From: Aquabacter sediminis
Lineage (GTDB): Bacteria; Pseudomonadota; Alphaproteobacteria; Rhizobiales; Xanthobacteraceae
Length of the DNA stretch: 64,000 nt
NCBI RefSeq assembly: GCF_028863665.1
Contig: NZ_JARBFX010000003.1
Coordinates: 186,001 to 250,000, forward strand
Reading direction: 5' to 3'
The position numbers and the translations under genes were made by a program. The notes under the pieces are model-generated. The model had not been told where the DNA came from. It saw only the letters and a program-made list of their open reading frames with translations, and ran no database searches. Each line of letters starts with the position of its first letter. The first letter of the stretch is position 1. Below are positions 6,876 to 16,875 of this stretch, one piece after another.

Positions 6876-8360
6876 TCACAGCCGCGTCCAGATGGTCTTG
6901 AGGTCGGAATACTTTTCCAGCGCGTGCAGGGACTTGTCCCGCCCGAAGCCGGATTGTTTCACGCCGCCGAAGGGGGTGGTGATGTCGTCGGCATCGAAGC
7001 AGTTCACATAGACGACGCCTGCCTTGAAGCGCCGCGCCACCTTGTGGGCCGCACCAAGGTCGCCGCTCCACACCGCCGCACCGAGGCCGTAGACGGTGTT
7101 GTTGGCGATCTCCACCGCCTCGTCGAGGCCGTCAAAGCCGATGACAGAGAGGACCGGCCCGAAAATCTCTTTCTGGGCCAGCGCCGAATGGGGCTCCACA
7201 CCGTCGAAGACGGTGGGCGCCACGAAGGCGCCGCCCGTCTCCTCGCGCACCGCCGTGCCGCCCACCACCAGGCGGGCGCCTTCGGCGAGGCCCTCGTCGA
7301 TGGCGGCGAGGATCCGCTTCTGGTGCACGGCGCTCACCACCGCGCCGGCCGGGGCTTCCGGGTTAAGCGGATCGTCCGGCATCCATTTCTGCGCGGCGGC
7401 GGCGATGCGCTCCACCAGTTCGTCCTTGATGCGCCAGTCCGCCAGAAGGCGGGATCCGGCGGTGCACATTTCGCCCTGGTTGAAGAAGATGCCGGCGGCG
7501 GCGGCCTCCGCCACGGCGTCCAGGTCCGGCACGTCATGGGCCACCACGAAGCCGGTCTTGCCGCCCAGCTCCAGCGCCACGCGCTTCAAATTGCTGTCGG
7601 CGGAGTAGCGCATGAAATACCGGCCCACCTCGGTGGAGCCGGTAAAGCCGATGGCGTCCACGTCGGGGTGCAGGCCGAGCGCCGCGCCGGCTTCCTCGCC
7701 AAGGCCCGGCACCACGTTGAACACGCCGTCGGGAATGCCCGCCTCCTGCGCCAGCACGGCAAGCTTCAGGGCGGTGAGCGGGGATTCCTCGGCCGGCTTC
7801 AGCACCACCGAATTGCCCATGGCCAGCGCCGGCGCGAACTTCCACGCCGCCATGATCATGGGGAAGTTCCACGGCGTCACGCAGCCCACGACGCCGAGGG
7901 GCTCGCGCATGATGAGGGCGAGATTGTCATCGGAGGTGGGGGCGATCTCGCCATACACCTTGTCCGCCGCCTCGCCATAATAGGCGATGGCGTCGGCGGT
8001 GGCGCGCACGTCGATGGAGCGGGCATCCGAGATGGGCTTGCCCATGTTCAGCGTCTCGGTGAGCGCCAGATCCTCGCGGGCGGCACGCACCAGTTCGGCG
8101 AACTTGACCAGGATGCGCTTGCGCTCGCCCGGCTTCAGGCCGGCCCAGCGGCGGTCCTCGAAGGCGGTGCGAGCGGCCTGGACGGCAAGATCCACGTCCT
8201 TGCCATCGCAGGATGCGACTTCCGCCAACGGCTGGCCGGTGGCCGGGTTGACCGCGACGAAGCGGCGGCCGCTTTGGGCGGGGACGAACCGCCCGTTGAT
8301 GAAGGCGTCGGTGCGAAAGATGGGCGCTGCCACCGGTGCGTGTCGTGCCGCGACGGTCAT
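6876..8360 (-). CDS. NAD(P)-dependent aldehyde dehydrogenase (PuuC/KauB-like)
   Basis: The 494-residue protein contains the full set of ALDH motifs: VTPWNFP near 161, the cofactor segment GFTGSTEVG (238-246), the catalytic glutamate in LELGGK (E264) and the nucleophile in GEMCTAG (C299). Length and the FFNQGEMC context fit the 4-aminobutyraldehyde / gamma-glutamyl-aminobutyraldehyde dehydrogenases of polyamine breakdown (known as KauB or PuuC). The start was set at the ATG preceded by GCAGGAG at seven bases; a longer frame to 8387 lacks such a site. It is the first gene of an operon with the omega-aminotransferase; together they would turn putrescine into 4-aminobutyrate. Substrate is inferred from context. 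Confidence 0.87.
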   Translation of the reverse strand: MTVAARHAPVAAPIFRTDAFINGRFVPAQSGRRFVAVNPATGQPLAEVASCDGKDVDLAVQAARTAFEDRRWAGLKPGERKRILVKFAELVRAAREDLALTETLNMGKPISDARSIDVRATADAIAYYGEAADKVYGEIAPTSDDNLALIMREPLGVVGCVTPWNFPMIMAAWKFAPALAMGNSVVLKPAEESPLTALKLAVLAQEAGIPDGVFNVVPGLGEEAGAALGLHPDVDAIGFTGSTEVGRYFMRYSADSNLKRVALELGGKTGFVVAHDVPDLDAVAEAAAAGIFFNQGEMCTAGSRLLADWRIKDELVERIAAAAQKWMPDDPLNPEAPAGAVVSAVHQKRILAAIDEGLAEGARLVVGGTAVREETGGAFVAPTVFDGVEPHSALAQKEIFGPVLSVIGFDGLDEAVEIANNTVYGLGAAVWSGDLGAAHKVARRFKAGVVYVNCFDADDITTPFGGVKQSGFGRDKSLHALEKYSDLKTIWTRL

Positions 8361-8532
8361 GCGCGAACTCCTGCAACTCACAGGCACCCTCGGGCCGCGC
8401 GGAGGCCCGTTGAGACCGGGGACGGCGGATGCGGGGGCCGGCCACGGGGGCGCCGAGGCGCTCCATGCCCCATTCTTACCGCGCCGCTCGCGCTAAAAAC
8501 ACCCCCCGTCACGCAACCGGTGCGCCCAGCCC

Positions 8533-8754
8533 CTAGGAGCGCGGGGTATCCGGCTGCTCGCCGTCCTCGTCTTCATCCGCCACCACCGGAATGGCATAGG
8601 CGCCGGTCAGCCAGCGATTGAGGTCCACGTCGGCGCAGCGCTTGGAGCAGAAGGGGCGATAGGCCTCCACGGTGGGCTTGCCACAAATGGGACAGGCCCG
8701 GCCCATGGCATTGCTGCCACCTCTCTTTTCATTGTCGTTGGCGCCGCCGCTCAT
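8533..8754 (-). CDS. yacG: DNA gyrase inhibitor YacG
   Basis: A 73-residue zinc protein with the diagnostic spacing CPIC (21-24), eleven residues, CSKRC (36-40), followed by the conserved [13 protein letters not shown] stretch and an acidic tail. YacG binds the GyrB C-terminal region and blocks DNA binding by gyrase in E. coli. The ATG overlaps the stop of maf (ATGA), so the two are translationally coupled. maf-yacG is a standard alphaproteobacterial pair. Confidence 0.92.
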   Translation of the reverse strand: MSGGANDNEKRGGSNAMGRACPICGKPTVEAYRPFCSKRCADVDLNRWLTGAYAIPVVADEDEDGEQPDTPRS

Positions 8755-9371
8755 GCCGCCCGCTCCGCCCAGCCCGCGCGCACCGGATAGCCCTCTCCTG
8801 AGAGCATGGCCACCGTTTCCGGCAAGGGCAGGCCCACCACCGATGTATAGGAGCCTGTCAGCTTCACAACGAACGTGCCGGCAATGCCCTGGATGGCATA
8901 GCCGCCGGCCTTGCCCCGCCATTCCCCGCAATCGAGGTAAGCGGTCACATCCTCGTGGGAGAGGTGGCGGAAGCGCAGGCGCGTCTCCACCAGGCGGGTG
9001 CGCGCACGGCCCTTGGGCGTGACAAGGCACAGGCCCGTGAACACCCGATGGGCACGCCCCGACAGGAGGCGCAGGCAATCTTCCGCCTCGTCCCGCAATT
9101 CGGGCTTGGGCAGGATGCGCCGGCCCACCGCCACCACGGTGTCGGCGGAGAGGACGATGGCATGAAGGCCGGCCTCGCGGGCACGCGCCGCCACCAGCTC
9201 CCCTTTCTGCTCGGCCAGCCGCACGGCGAGCCGCCGGGGCAGCTCCCCGCGCTCGGGCGTCTCGTCAATGTCCGCCGGCATCAGATGATCCGGCTCGATC
9301 CCGGCCTGATTGAGGAGCGCGAGGCGACGGGGCGAGCCCGAGGCCAATACAAGTTGAACCTTTTCCTTCAC
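8751..9371 (-). CDS. maf: Maf-like nucleotide pyrophosphatase
   Basis: The 206-residue protein has the Maf signatures SGSPRR (11-16), SADTVV (catalytic aspartate near 77) and [10 protein letters not shown]. Maf proteins hydrolyse non-canonical or modified nucleoside triphosphates (dTTP/UTP or modified pyrimidines, depending on subgroup) to the monophosphate. The start is GTG with GAGG upstream. It overlaps yacG by four bases. In many relatives infA lies directly upstream; here the upstream sequence does not encode it. Confidence 0.92.
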   Translation of the reverse strand: MKEKVQLVLASGSPRRLALLNQAGIEPDHLMPADIDETPERGELPRRLAVRLAEQKGELVAARAREAGLHAIVLSADTVVAVGRRILPKPELRDEAEDCLRLLSGRAHRVFTGLCLVTPKGRARTRLVETRLRFRHLSHEDVTAYLDCGEWRGKAGGYAIQGIAGTFVVKLTGSYTSVVGLPLPETVAMLSGEGYPVRAGWAERAA

Positions 9372-9741
9372 GTCGTCCTCTTATCGCGCTGCCGGCGGCC
9401 GCCGGCTGGCCCCAACGGGCGGCGGGCGGACGCTAACCCAAAGGCGGCGCGGTGTGAACGGCGATGCGCGCAAAGCACGGCCGCGCCCACCGGCCTGGCG
9501 AGGTCCGACGGTGCGCGCCGCTTTGCCCTTTGGAGCAAAACGCCCTTTGTATGAGCGCGTTAGAGCCATACCCGCGCGCGTGTCCCGGCCGGACCCGGGC
9601 GGTGAGCCGGGAGGCGTGGCGCGGCGACTCGGGCTATGCTACGGGGCACGCGGCGGGGAGCGGGCGGGACGCGGCTCCGGTCGCGCACCCCGGGGACGCC
9701 AGAAGGGACCGCCCATCGCAGGCGGGACAGGGAGTGGCCGC
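9372..9741. other. Divergent intergenic region without a recognisable gene
   Basis: It separates maf (minus) from the membrane-protein gene (plus). Both strands were read for infA (a 72-residue product starting MAKE or similar), which often sits here; it is absent. No clear promoter was recognised; GGGAG at 9731-9735 is the ribosome-binding site of the plus-strand gene. Confidence 0.5.
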
Positions 9742-10971
9742 ATGCCGACCGTGAACGCCGCCCGCGCGCGCGAATTCGCCACCTGGTTCGCCCTGTTCGG
9801 CATTCTCGTCTGGCTCGACCTTCTGAAGGGCTGGCGGGGCGTGGTGCAGGGCTGGGGCCTGCCCTACTGGTACATCACCTATGAGGACGGCTTGGTGCGG
9901 CGTGGGCTCACCGGAGCGGTCTTCCACCGCCTGTTCGGCACACTGGGCGAAGCCGCGTTGACGCGACCGGTGCTCATCTTCCACGGCACCTGCCTTGCCT
10001 TCCTCGCCGTCACCTTCTGCGCCCTCGCCGCCACCATCATGGTGCGCCTGCAGGGCCGGGCGCAGATCGTGTTCCTGGGCCTCGCCTTGTGGTCCTTTAC
10101 CGCGCAAGGCTGGGCGCTCGTCTCCTACAATGCGGGCTTCCTGGATGCGCAGGTGCTGGCGCTCGCCACCCTCGCCGCCCTGCTGCTGTGGCGGGGACGG
10201 GTCTGGCTCGCGTTGATTCCCGTGATCATCGGCCCGCTGGTGCACGAATTCTTTGTCTTCCTGCTGCCCATGGCGCTGGCGGCGGGCCTCCTGCCCGGCA
10301 CGCCACCCGACCGGCGCAAGCGCATCCCGCTCTGGGCGCTCGCGGGGCTCGGCGTGCTGGGACTGGCGGTGGCGGTGGCGGTCACCGTGCTGGCGGACCC
10401 GGCCGCCACCCTTGCCCAAGTGGGGCGCATGCCGCTGAGCCCGGAGGTGAAGCAGGTCCTCATTCAGCAGCAATTCGGCCAGGGCGTGGGTCACATGCTC
10501 GCCATCATGGCGGACCACTTCGCCCGCTCGCCGCTCTACGACGCGGGCAACTTCGCCTTCTTCCTTCTGCCGACGCTCATCGCGTGCCTGGGTCTCCTGT
10601 TCTGGCGGACCCGACCGGACTGGCGCAATGGGGCGCTGGCGCTGGCGGGGCTGTTGCCGGTGAGCGTGCTGGCCATCGCCTGGGACCTCTCGCGGCTTCT
10701 CACCATCTCCAATTTCAGTGCGGGCCTGCTCTTTCTGCTGGCGGCGGAACTGCGCTCGCGCACCCCCTGCCCCGGCGTGACGCCGCTGAAGCGCACCGGC
10801 TCCGGCCTGCTGGCCGCGGGCGCCGTGCTCTATGGCCTGCTGCCCGGAATCTACGCCTATTTCCCACCGGGTCCGGTCACCATGCTCTATCCGCAGAAGG
10901 TGGACGCCCACCCGCTCGCCTTGGCCATCAAGCGGCCGCTCCTGGCGGTGTGGGGCAAGCCGATGCCCTGA
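9742..10971 (+). CDS. Polytopic membrane protein of unknown function
   Basis: A 409-residue, very hydrophobic protein with roughly nine to ten predicted transmembrane helices. The N-terminal region after the first helix contains YEDGLVRRGLTGAVFHRL, a charged loop of the kind seen in uncharacterised GT-C-like membrane proteins; I do not recognise a named family. The ATG is preceded by GGGAG at seven bases; the open frame extends upstream to 9454 but that part has no start signal and is arginine/proline rich. It runs against the flanking housekeeping genes and ends four bases before the convergent phosphatase gene, so it appears inserted into a conserved block. A glycosyltransferase or polysaccharide-assembly role is speculation. 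Confidence 0.75.
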   Translation: MPTVNAARAREFATWFALFGILVWLDLLKGWRGVVQGWGLPYWYITYEDGLVRRGLTGAVFHRLFGTLGEAALTRPVLIFHGTCLAFLAVTFCALAATIMVRLQGRAQIVFLGLALWSFTAQGWALVSYNAGFLDAQVLALATLAALLLWRGRVWLALIPVIIGPLVHEFFVFLLPMALAAGLLPGTPPDRRKRIPLWALAGLGVLGLAVAVAVTVLADPAATLAQVGRMPLSPEVKQVLIQQQFGQGVGHMLAIMADHFARSPLYDAGNFAFFLLPTLIACLGLLFWRTRPDWRNGALALAGLLPVSVLAIAWDLSRLLTISNFSAGLLFLLAAELRSRTPCPGVTPLKRTGSGLLAAGAVLYGLLPGIYAYFPPGPVTMLYPQKVDAHPLALAIKRPLLAVWGKPMP

Positions 10972-10975
10972 GGGA

Positions 10976-11440
10976 TCAGGGCGCGCGAAACCGCGCGCGG
11001 ATGCGCTTGTCCAGTTCGTCGCGGACGGCCCGATAGGCCTCCAGGCGCTGCTCGCGGTTGCCCGTCTCCAGGGTCGGGTCGGAAGTGGGCCAATATTCCA
11101 CGTCGAGCGCGTTGGTGCGGGTCAGTTCCAGCGCCTTGTGGTGGGCATCGGGGGAGAGCGAGATGGCCAGGTCAAAGCCCAGCCCCTCATATTCCTCCAG
11201 CTCGTCCACGCTTTTGGGACGGTGGCGCTGCACGTCGAGGCCCAGCTCGTCCATCACGGCGGTCACGAAGGGGTCCGCCTCGCCTGCGATGACGCCGGCG
11301 GAGCCCACATAAATCGATTTGCCATAAAGGTGCTTGGCCAGCGCCGCCGCCATGACGGAGCGCACCACGTTCTGTCCGCAGATGAACAGCACCGATTGCG
11401 GCCGCGCTGAGCGCGAAGATACCGCAGAAGGTTCGGCCAC
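10976..11440 (-). CDS. Low-molecular-weight phosphotyrosine phosphatase family protein
   Basis: The 154-residue protein has the P-loop CGQNVVRS (C21 to R27, CX5RS) and the general-acid segment TSDPT (D121), both needed for catalysis in low-molecular-weight protein tyrosine phosphatases and the related ArsC arsenate reductases. The usual form is CVCNAGRS; here ICGQNVVRS is the version typical of the alphaproteobacterial hisD-UPF0262 neighbour. Start chosen at GTG 11440 (GGAGG eight bases upstream); a TTG at 11446 overlaps the preceding stop but is too close to the ribosome-binding site. Its substrate is unknown. Confidence 0.87.
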   Translation of the reverse strand: MAEPSAVSSRSARPQSVLFICGQNVVRSVMAAALAKHLYGKSIYVGSAGVIAGEADPFVTAVMDELGLDVQRHRPKSVDELEEYEGLGFDLAISLSPDAHHKALELTRTNALDVEYWPTSDPTLETGNREQRLEAYRAVRDELDKRIRARFRAP

Positions 11441-11442
11441 CC

Positions 11443-11928
11443 TCAACCCCTCCAGTGGAGCGCGCAGATGAGGGTGAAGAGGCGGCGGGCGGTGTCGAAA
11501 TCCACCTCGATCTTGTCCTTGAGGCGCTCCTGCAACAGCTCCGAGCCCTCATTGTGCAGCCCGCGCCGGCCCATATCGATGGCCTCGATCTGGGTGGGCG
11601 AGGCGGTGCGGATGGCGGCGTAATAGCTCTCGCAGATGAGGAAATAGTCCTTCACCACCTTGCGGAAGGGCGTCAGCGACAGATGGTGTTGCACCACCCG
11701 CTCACCGCCCTCGCGCTGGATGTCCAGCACCAGGCGATTGTCCACCAGTCCAATATTGAGGACATAGGGCCCCTGCCCCGGATCATTGTTGGGCGCGAAG
11801 CGATTGTCCTCCAGGAGGTCATAAATCGCGGTCGCCCGCTCATGCTCCACATCCGCGCCGCCGCGCCCGATGGACCCTTCGTCGAGATGGACCGCGCAGA
11901 GGCGGTTCACCGGCTTGGCCTTGGTCAT
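11443..11928 (-). CDS. UPF0262 family protein
   Basis: The 161-residue protein matches the UPF0262 family by its order of segments (LCAVHLDE near the start, a central [14 protein letters not shown] and the C-terminal [18 protein letters not shown]) and by its fixed place after hisD in alphaproteobacteria. No catalytic motif is visible and the function is unknown. Its ATG overlaps the hisD stop (ATGA), so it is translationally coupled to histidine biosynthesis; its own stop lies two bases before the phosphatase GTG. Confidence 0.88.
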   Translation of the reverse strand: MTKAKPVNRLCAVHLDEGSIGRGGADVEHERATAIYDLLEDNRFAPNNDPGQGPYVLNIGLVDNRLVLDIQREGGERVVQHHLSLTPFRKVVKDYFLICESYYAAIRTASPTQIEAIDMGRRGLHNEGSELLQERLKDKIEVDFDTARRLFTLICALHWRG

Positions 11929-13241
11929 TGGGTTGGTCCCCCCGGCGCCCCGGCATTGGAACGGATGAGAATGGAGCGGCCATGGGCATCGAGCCGCTCC
12001 ACCTGGGCCAGGCGCACCGCCGCCGGGCCGATCACCTGAAGCGCCTCGGCGCTGCACTTCAGGATCGAGGTGCGCTTCATGAAATCCAGGACGCCAAGGC
12101 CCGAGGAGAAACGGGCGGAGCGCGCCGTGGGCAGCACATGGTTGGTGCCGCCCACATAATCGCCGATGGCTTCGGGCGTGTGGGCCCCGATGAAGATCGC
12201 GCCCGCATGGCGGATGGCGGATGCGAGGCGCTCGGCGTCCACGCACTGAATCTCCAGATGCTCGGGCGCCACCCGGTCCACCAGCGGAATGGCCGAATCA
12301 AGATCGGGCACCAGGAGGATGGCGCCATGGTCGCGCCAGGAGGCGCCGGCGATCTCCGCACGGGGCAAGGTCTTCAGCATGCCTTCCACCGCCGCCTCCA
12401 CCCGGTCCGCCAGAGCGGCGCTGGGCGTGACGAGGATCGCCTGGGCGGCGGTGTCGTGCTCGGCCTGGGCGAGAAGGTCCGCCGCGATCCAGTCCGCATT
12501 GGCGGTGTCATCAGCCAGGATCAGCACCTCGGACGGGCCGGCCACCATGTCGATGCCCACCTTGCCGAACACCTGCCGCTTGGCGGCGGCCACATAGGCG
12601 TTGCCGGGGCCGACGATCTTGTCCACCGGAGCAAGGGTCTGCGTCCCATAAGCCAGCGCCGCCACCGCCTGCGCCCCGCCCACGCGATAGACCTCGTCCA
12701 CGCCTGCCAGGCGCGCGGCCGCGAGCACCAGGGGCGCGATCACCCCGTCGGGGGCCGGCACCACCATCACCACGCGCGGCACGCCCGCCACCTTGGCGGG
12801 CACCGCATTCATGAGAACCGAGGAGGGATAGGCCGCCGTACCGCCCGGCACATAGAGGCCGACCGCGTCCACCGGCGTCCAACGCTGGCCCAGCTCCACG
12901 CCCACCGCGTCCGTATAGCGCTCGTCCTGCGGCTTCTGGCGGGCATGGTGCGCTTCGATGCGGGCCTTCGCGAAGGTCAGGGCCTCCAGCGTCTCGGCGG
13001 GGACCTGTCCGATGGCGGCGTCCAGTTCCGCATCGGTGACCCTGATCCCCAGCGCTGCTAGATCCACCCGGTCGAAACGGCGGGACAGGTCGATCAGCGC
13101 GTCGTCGCCGCGGGCGCGCACGTCGGCGATGATCTCCGCCACGGCGGCGTTCACGTCCACGGACACTTCCCGCTTGCCGGCCAGGAAGGCGGCGAAGGCG
13201 GCGGGGAAATCGGGGCTCTGGGCGTCAATACGGATGGGCAT
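11925..13241 (-). CDS. hisD: Histidinol dehydrogenase
   Basis: A 438-residue protein with the complete HisD signature ([19 protein letters not shown], near 230-250) and the following LLAQAEHD, which carries zinc- and substrate-binding residues, plus [12 protein letters not shown] for NAD binding. HisD performs the last two steps of histidine synthesis, L-histidinol to L-histidine with two NAD+. AGGAAACGGC precedes the ATG. It lies downstream of DUF2948 and overlaps UPF0262 by four bases, the standard order in this bacterial group. Confidence 0.96.
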   Translation of the reverse strand: MPIRIDAQSPDFPAAFAAFLAGKREVSVDVNAAVAEIIADVRARGDDALIDLSRRFDRVDLAALGIRVTDAELDAAIGQVPAETLEALTFAKARIEAHHARQKPQDERYTDAVGVELGQRWTPVDAVGLYVPGGTAAYPSSVLMNAVPAKVAGVPRVVMVVPAPDGVIAPLVLAAARLAGVDEVYRVGGAQAVAALAYGTQTLAPVDKIVGPGNAYVAAAKRQVFGKVGIDMVAGPSEVLILADDTANADWIAADLLAQAEHDTAAQAILVTPSAALADRVEAAVEGMLKTLPRAEIAGASWRDHGAILLVPDLDSAIPLVDRVAPEHLEIQCVDAERLASAIRHAGAIFIGAHTPEAIGDYVGGTNHVLPTARSARFSSGLGVLDFMKRTSILKCSAEALQVIGPAAVRLAQVERLDAHGRSILIRSNAGAPGGPTQ

Positions 13242-13438
13242 GCCGTTTCCTGGAGTGCGAGCCGCGACAGGAACATGGCCCCTGCCGACGGTGGCCGCTC
13301 TCTCTTTCCTTCAAGACAGACGAGTCAGGTCAAGGCTCTAGAGCATTTCCCCACGGCCTGGGTAGCGGTGGGCCACCCAAATGGGCTTATTTTTGCGCCA
13401 CGCGGCGCCGCGTCGCGCCGTCCGGGGCATCCGCCGGC

Positions 13439-13903
13439 TCAGAGCGAGGCGTCCTTGGCCGGGCCAGCGCCGAGGGGGACCTCATGGGCGGGCGCCTTGG
13501 AGCACCCCCAGGCGGGGCCGAGATCGCCCAGCCGGGCCTCAATGCACTCCACCGTCAACCGGATCTCGCCGCCACCGGAAAAGGTCAGGGCGACGGTGCC
13601 GGAGGGCTCCTCCTCGGGGGCAAACGTGATCGCGAGGAGGTTCAGCACCGCCTCGCTGTTCTTCAGGTCGATGCCGCGCACCTTGGCGGCGCTGACGCGC
13701 TCGAAATGCAGTCCGGCGCGCCGGCGCACATTCTGGCTGGCGGTTTCCTTGCTGTCCCAGTCGAAGCGGTTCAGCAGCAGGGCAAAGCGCTGGGAACTGG
13801 GCAGGAAGCCCATGTCCTTCACCTTCACCACCGCGTCCTGCAGGTGCGCGGAAATGACCGCAAGGTCTTCCATGTCCAGCGCGAGCAGCTTGAGGCCATC
13901 CAT
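13439..13903 (-). CDS. DUF2948 family protein
   Basis: A 154-residue protein starting MDGLKLLALDMEDLAVIS, matching the DUF2948 family that sits between murA and hisD in many alphaproteobacteria. Typical segments are SAHLQDAVVKVKDMGFLP and LLNRFDWD. No enzyme motif is visible, no signal peptide, likely cytoplasmic; function unknown. The frame is open to 14002, but the ATG at 13903 matches the usual family start. A gap of 197 bases separates it from hisD and 209 from murA. Confidence 0.87.
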   Translation of the reverse strand: MDGLKLLALDMEDLAVISAHLQDAVVKVKDMGFLPSSQRFALLLNRFDWDSKETASQNVRRRAGLHFERVSAAKVRGIDLKNSEAVLNLLAITFAPEEEPSGTVALTFSGGGEIRLTVECIEARLGDLGPAWGCSKAPAHEVPLGAGPAKDASL

Positions 13904-13948
13904 GATGCGTCCGCCTTGTTCCGGGGCCGTCGGTTCGCCCTCTTGCCC

Positions 13949-13971
13949 GGAGCCTGATGGGATCAGGCTCC
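13949..13971. terminator. Hairpin downstream of murA, possible terminator
   Basis: A perfect ten-base inverted repeat (GGAGCCTGAT, GGG, ATCAGGCTCC) lies in the gap between the murA stop and the DUF2948 start. There is no T-run after it on the minus strand, so it is a weak terminator candidate or a processing hairpin. Confidence 0.4.
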
Positions 13972-14112
13972 CACCCCATTGATCGCGTGCGATCCACGCC
14001 ACGTCGCGAAGGCTGTCCGGCCTCCGGGCAAATGGATCGCCCTCTGATCGGGCAGATAGCGTCGCGCCCCCGGTGGTGCAAGGGTCTGCGGCGCCGTGGG
14101 CCCTGCGTCAGG

Positions 14113-15402
<1,290 letters not shown>

Positions 15403-15548
15403 GCGCAAAACGCTCCTTGCTTGCCTCCGGCGCATCTCTGCGCGCCCCGCCCTTTACGGAGGCTAAAGAGCGTGTCTAGCCCGCGCGGGCGGCCGGCACA
15501 ATCACCCCGCCTTGCACCCTGCCCTCCGGGCTTTTGCGGATCGAGGGC

Positions 15549-15881
15549 TCAGACCTGCGGCTTTGCGGCTGAAGACGACGGCGCGGGTGAGTTCCCCATC
15601 GATGGAGCGGACGCAGTTTCCCCATTCGCGGGCCCCACGGCGGGCGCCTCGTCCATTTGCAATGAAGCAGATTGCGAGCCCGGAGGGGCGGCGGGCGCCT
15701 CTTGCCCCGGATCCCCCTGCCCAGAATCTCCCTTTTCGCCCCTTGGGTCATCGCGGGTGTCCGCGCCGGCATCCCGCCCCTGTTCCGCCGCCAATCGCGC
15801 GCGGCCCTGCGCCTTGCGCCGCGCAAGATTGGCGCGCAGGGCACTGGCGAGACGGGCCGTCTTGTCGGGATCGCTGGACAT
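15549..15881 (-). CDS. Small disordered hydrophilic protein, unknown function
   Basis: The 110-residue product opens with MSSDPDKTARLASALRANLARRKAQGRAR, a basic helix of the sort often found in short alphaproteobacterial hypothetical proteins upstream of murA, followed by about 70 residues rich in Gly, Ala, Pro, Ser, Asp and Gln that look disordered. No signal peptide or membrane segment. A short tandem repeat array lies just upstream of the start codon. Real coding is supported by the conserved-looking N-terminus only. Confidence 0.55.
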   Translation of the reverse strand: MSSDPDKTARLASALRANLARRKAQGRARLAAEQGRDAGADTRDDPRGEKGDSGQGDPGQEAPAAPPGSQSASLQMDEAPAVGPANGETASAPSMGNSPAPSSSAAKPQV

Positions 15882-15905
15882 GCCCGTTGGTTATCCCCGC
15901 CACAT

Positions 15906-15996
15906 CTGCTGCGCAAGACACCTGCTGCGCAAGACAAGCGCCGAGAAAGACACGCGGCCGAGCAAGACCTGCCGCACAAGACCTGCCGCACAAGAC
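15906..15996. repeat. Degenerate 14-16 bp tandem repeats
   Basis: About six imperfect head-to-tail copies of CTGC(T/C)GC(G/A)CAAGAC. Clearest are 15906-15921 and 15922-15936 (CTGCTGCGCAAGACA) and the identical 14-mers 15969-15982 and 15983-15996 (CTGCCGCACAAGAC); the middle copies are diverged. The array sits 25 bases upstream of the small minus-strand gene at 15881 and about 200 bases before tRNA-Thr. Confidence 0.8.
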
Positions 15997-16193
15997 ACCC
16001 GCCGCCCCGCGCAGCCCGAAGCGGTCCGCCGCGCGCTTGTCGCCACGGCCCTGGGGACGACCGGCAAAGCCGGGCTTGCAACTGGCGACACACCCACGTA
16101 TGAGAACTCCCCGATCGCCCTCGCCCGCTTCGGCGGCTGAAGGCGTGCGTGGCTCTTATCGGCCACGAAAGGGCGCGGAACACGGCGCGGGAT

Positions 16194-16269
16194 GCCGCAA
16201 TAGCTCAGCTGGTAGAGCACCTCATTCGTAATGAGGGGGTCGGGGGTTCGAATCCCTCTTGCGGCACCA
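16194..16269 (+). tRNA. tRNA-Thr (anticodon CGT)
   Basis: A 76-base cloverleaf including the encoded CCA. Acceptor stem GCCGCAA pairs with TTGCGGC; D arm GCTCAGCTGGTAGAGC; anticodon stem CCTCA/TGAGG encloses loop TTCGTAA with anticodon CGT, reading ACG threonine codons; T arm GGGGGTTCGAATCCCTC contains the TTCGAAT loop. It marks the edge between the housekeeping block and the lower-GC operon region and is a possible integration site, but no repeated 3' end was found further along. Confidence 0.95.
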
Positions 16270-16875
16270 TTTCTTCCCCTCATACCGCCTCGCGAACTTT
16301 CAAAGCTGCGCATTTGCAGGACTTTGCTTGGTGTCATTCGCAGCGTGTGATCGCACGGGTTCGCGCTGAATCCTGGCGCGCGAGGCGCTGCGGGCGATAA
16401 CGTCCATTTATGCTGAAATGCCGCATTGGGCGCGCGATTGGTGGCGGGGGGCTGGGCGAAGGCGAGACCAGCGCCCAGCAGAGCAATGCTCCCCAGCAGC
16501 GCCTGGCAACGGGCCAAGCACGATTTTGGGCCCCTACCCCGCGCGGCATTCCACACGCTCTACGGGCTGCAACGACGATAAGCGATCCGCCGGCCCTGTC
16601 CATTCCTCCCGCTCGATGGTGCCACACATGGAGGAGAAGGCGGTGCCGATGCGATGTGGAGTTCGCGGGCGAGAAGGCAACGGCGGCGGGGTTCAGACGG
16701 ACAAATTCCCCGGGTGGGTCGATGACCGTTATCCAGTCCTCACGCTGATCGCTAAGCTCGCGTTAGCCCAGCGCCAGCGCGAAAGGCGTTGGGCCTCGCG
16801 CCGACGACGCCAGCTTGCCTCCGCCCTCTCACCGCCTCGCATTCGAAGGGCAGATCCATTTCCCGGCCTTGATGC
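16270..16875. other. 600-base stretch without a supported gene
   Basis: It lies between tRNA-Thr and the last gene of the tubulin-like operon. Open frames occur on both strands but none has both a ribosome-binding site and plausible protein composition. On the minus strand, a frame starting near 16556 begins with a signal-peptide-like stretch (LGSIALLGAGLAFAQ) but runs into the antisense of the tRNA, so at most it is a remnant. No integrase or transposase trace was seen. Confidence 0.5.

Noticed and set aside
15891-16556. Minus-strand open frame of about 220 codons across tRNA-Thr
   Set aside because: It contains the stretch GIRTPDPLITNEVLYQLSY, a well-known false protein produced by reading the antisense of tRNA genes. 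Only the first 40 codons look protein-like, and that is not enough for a gene.
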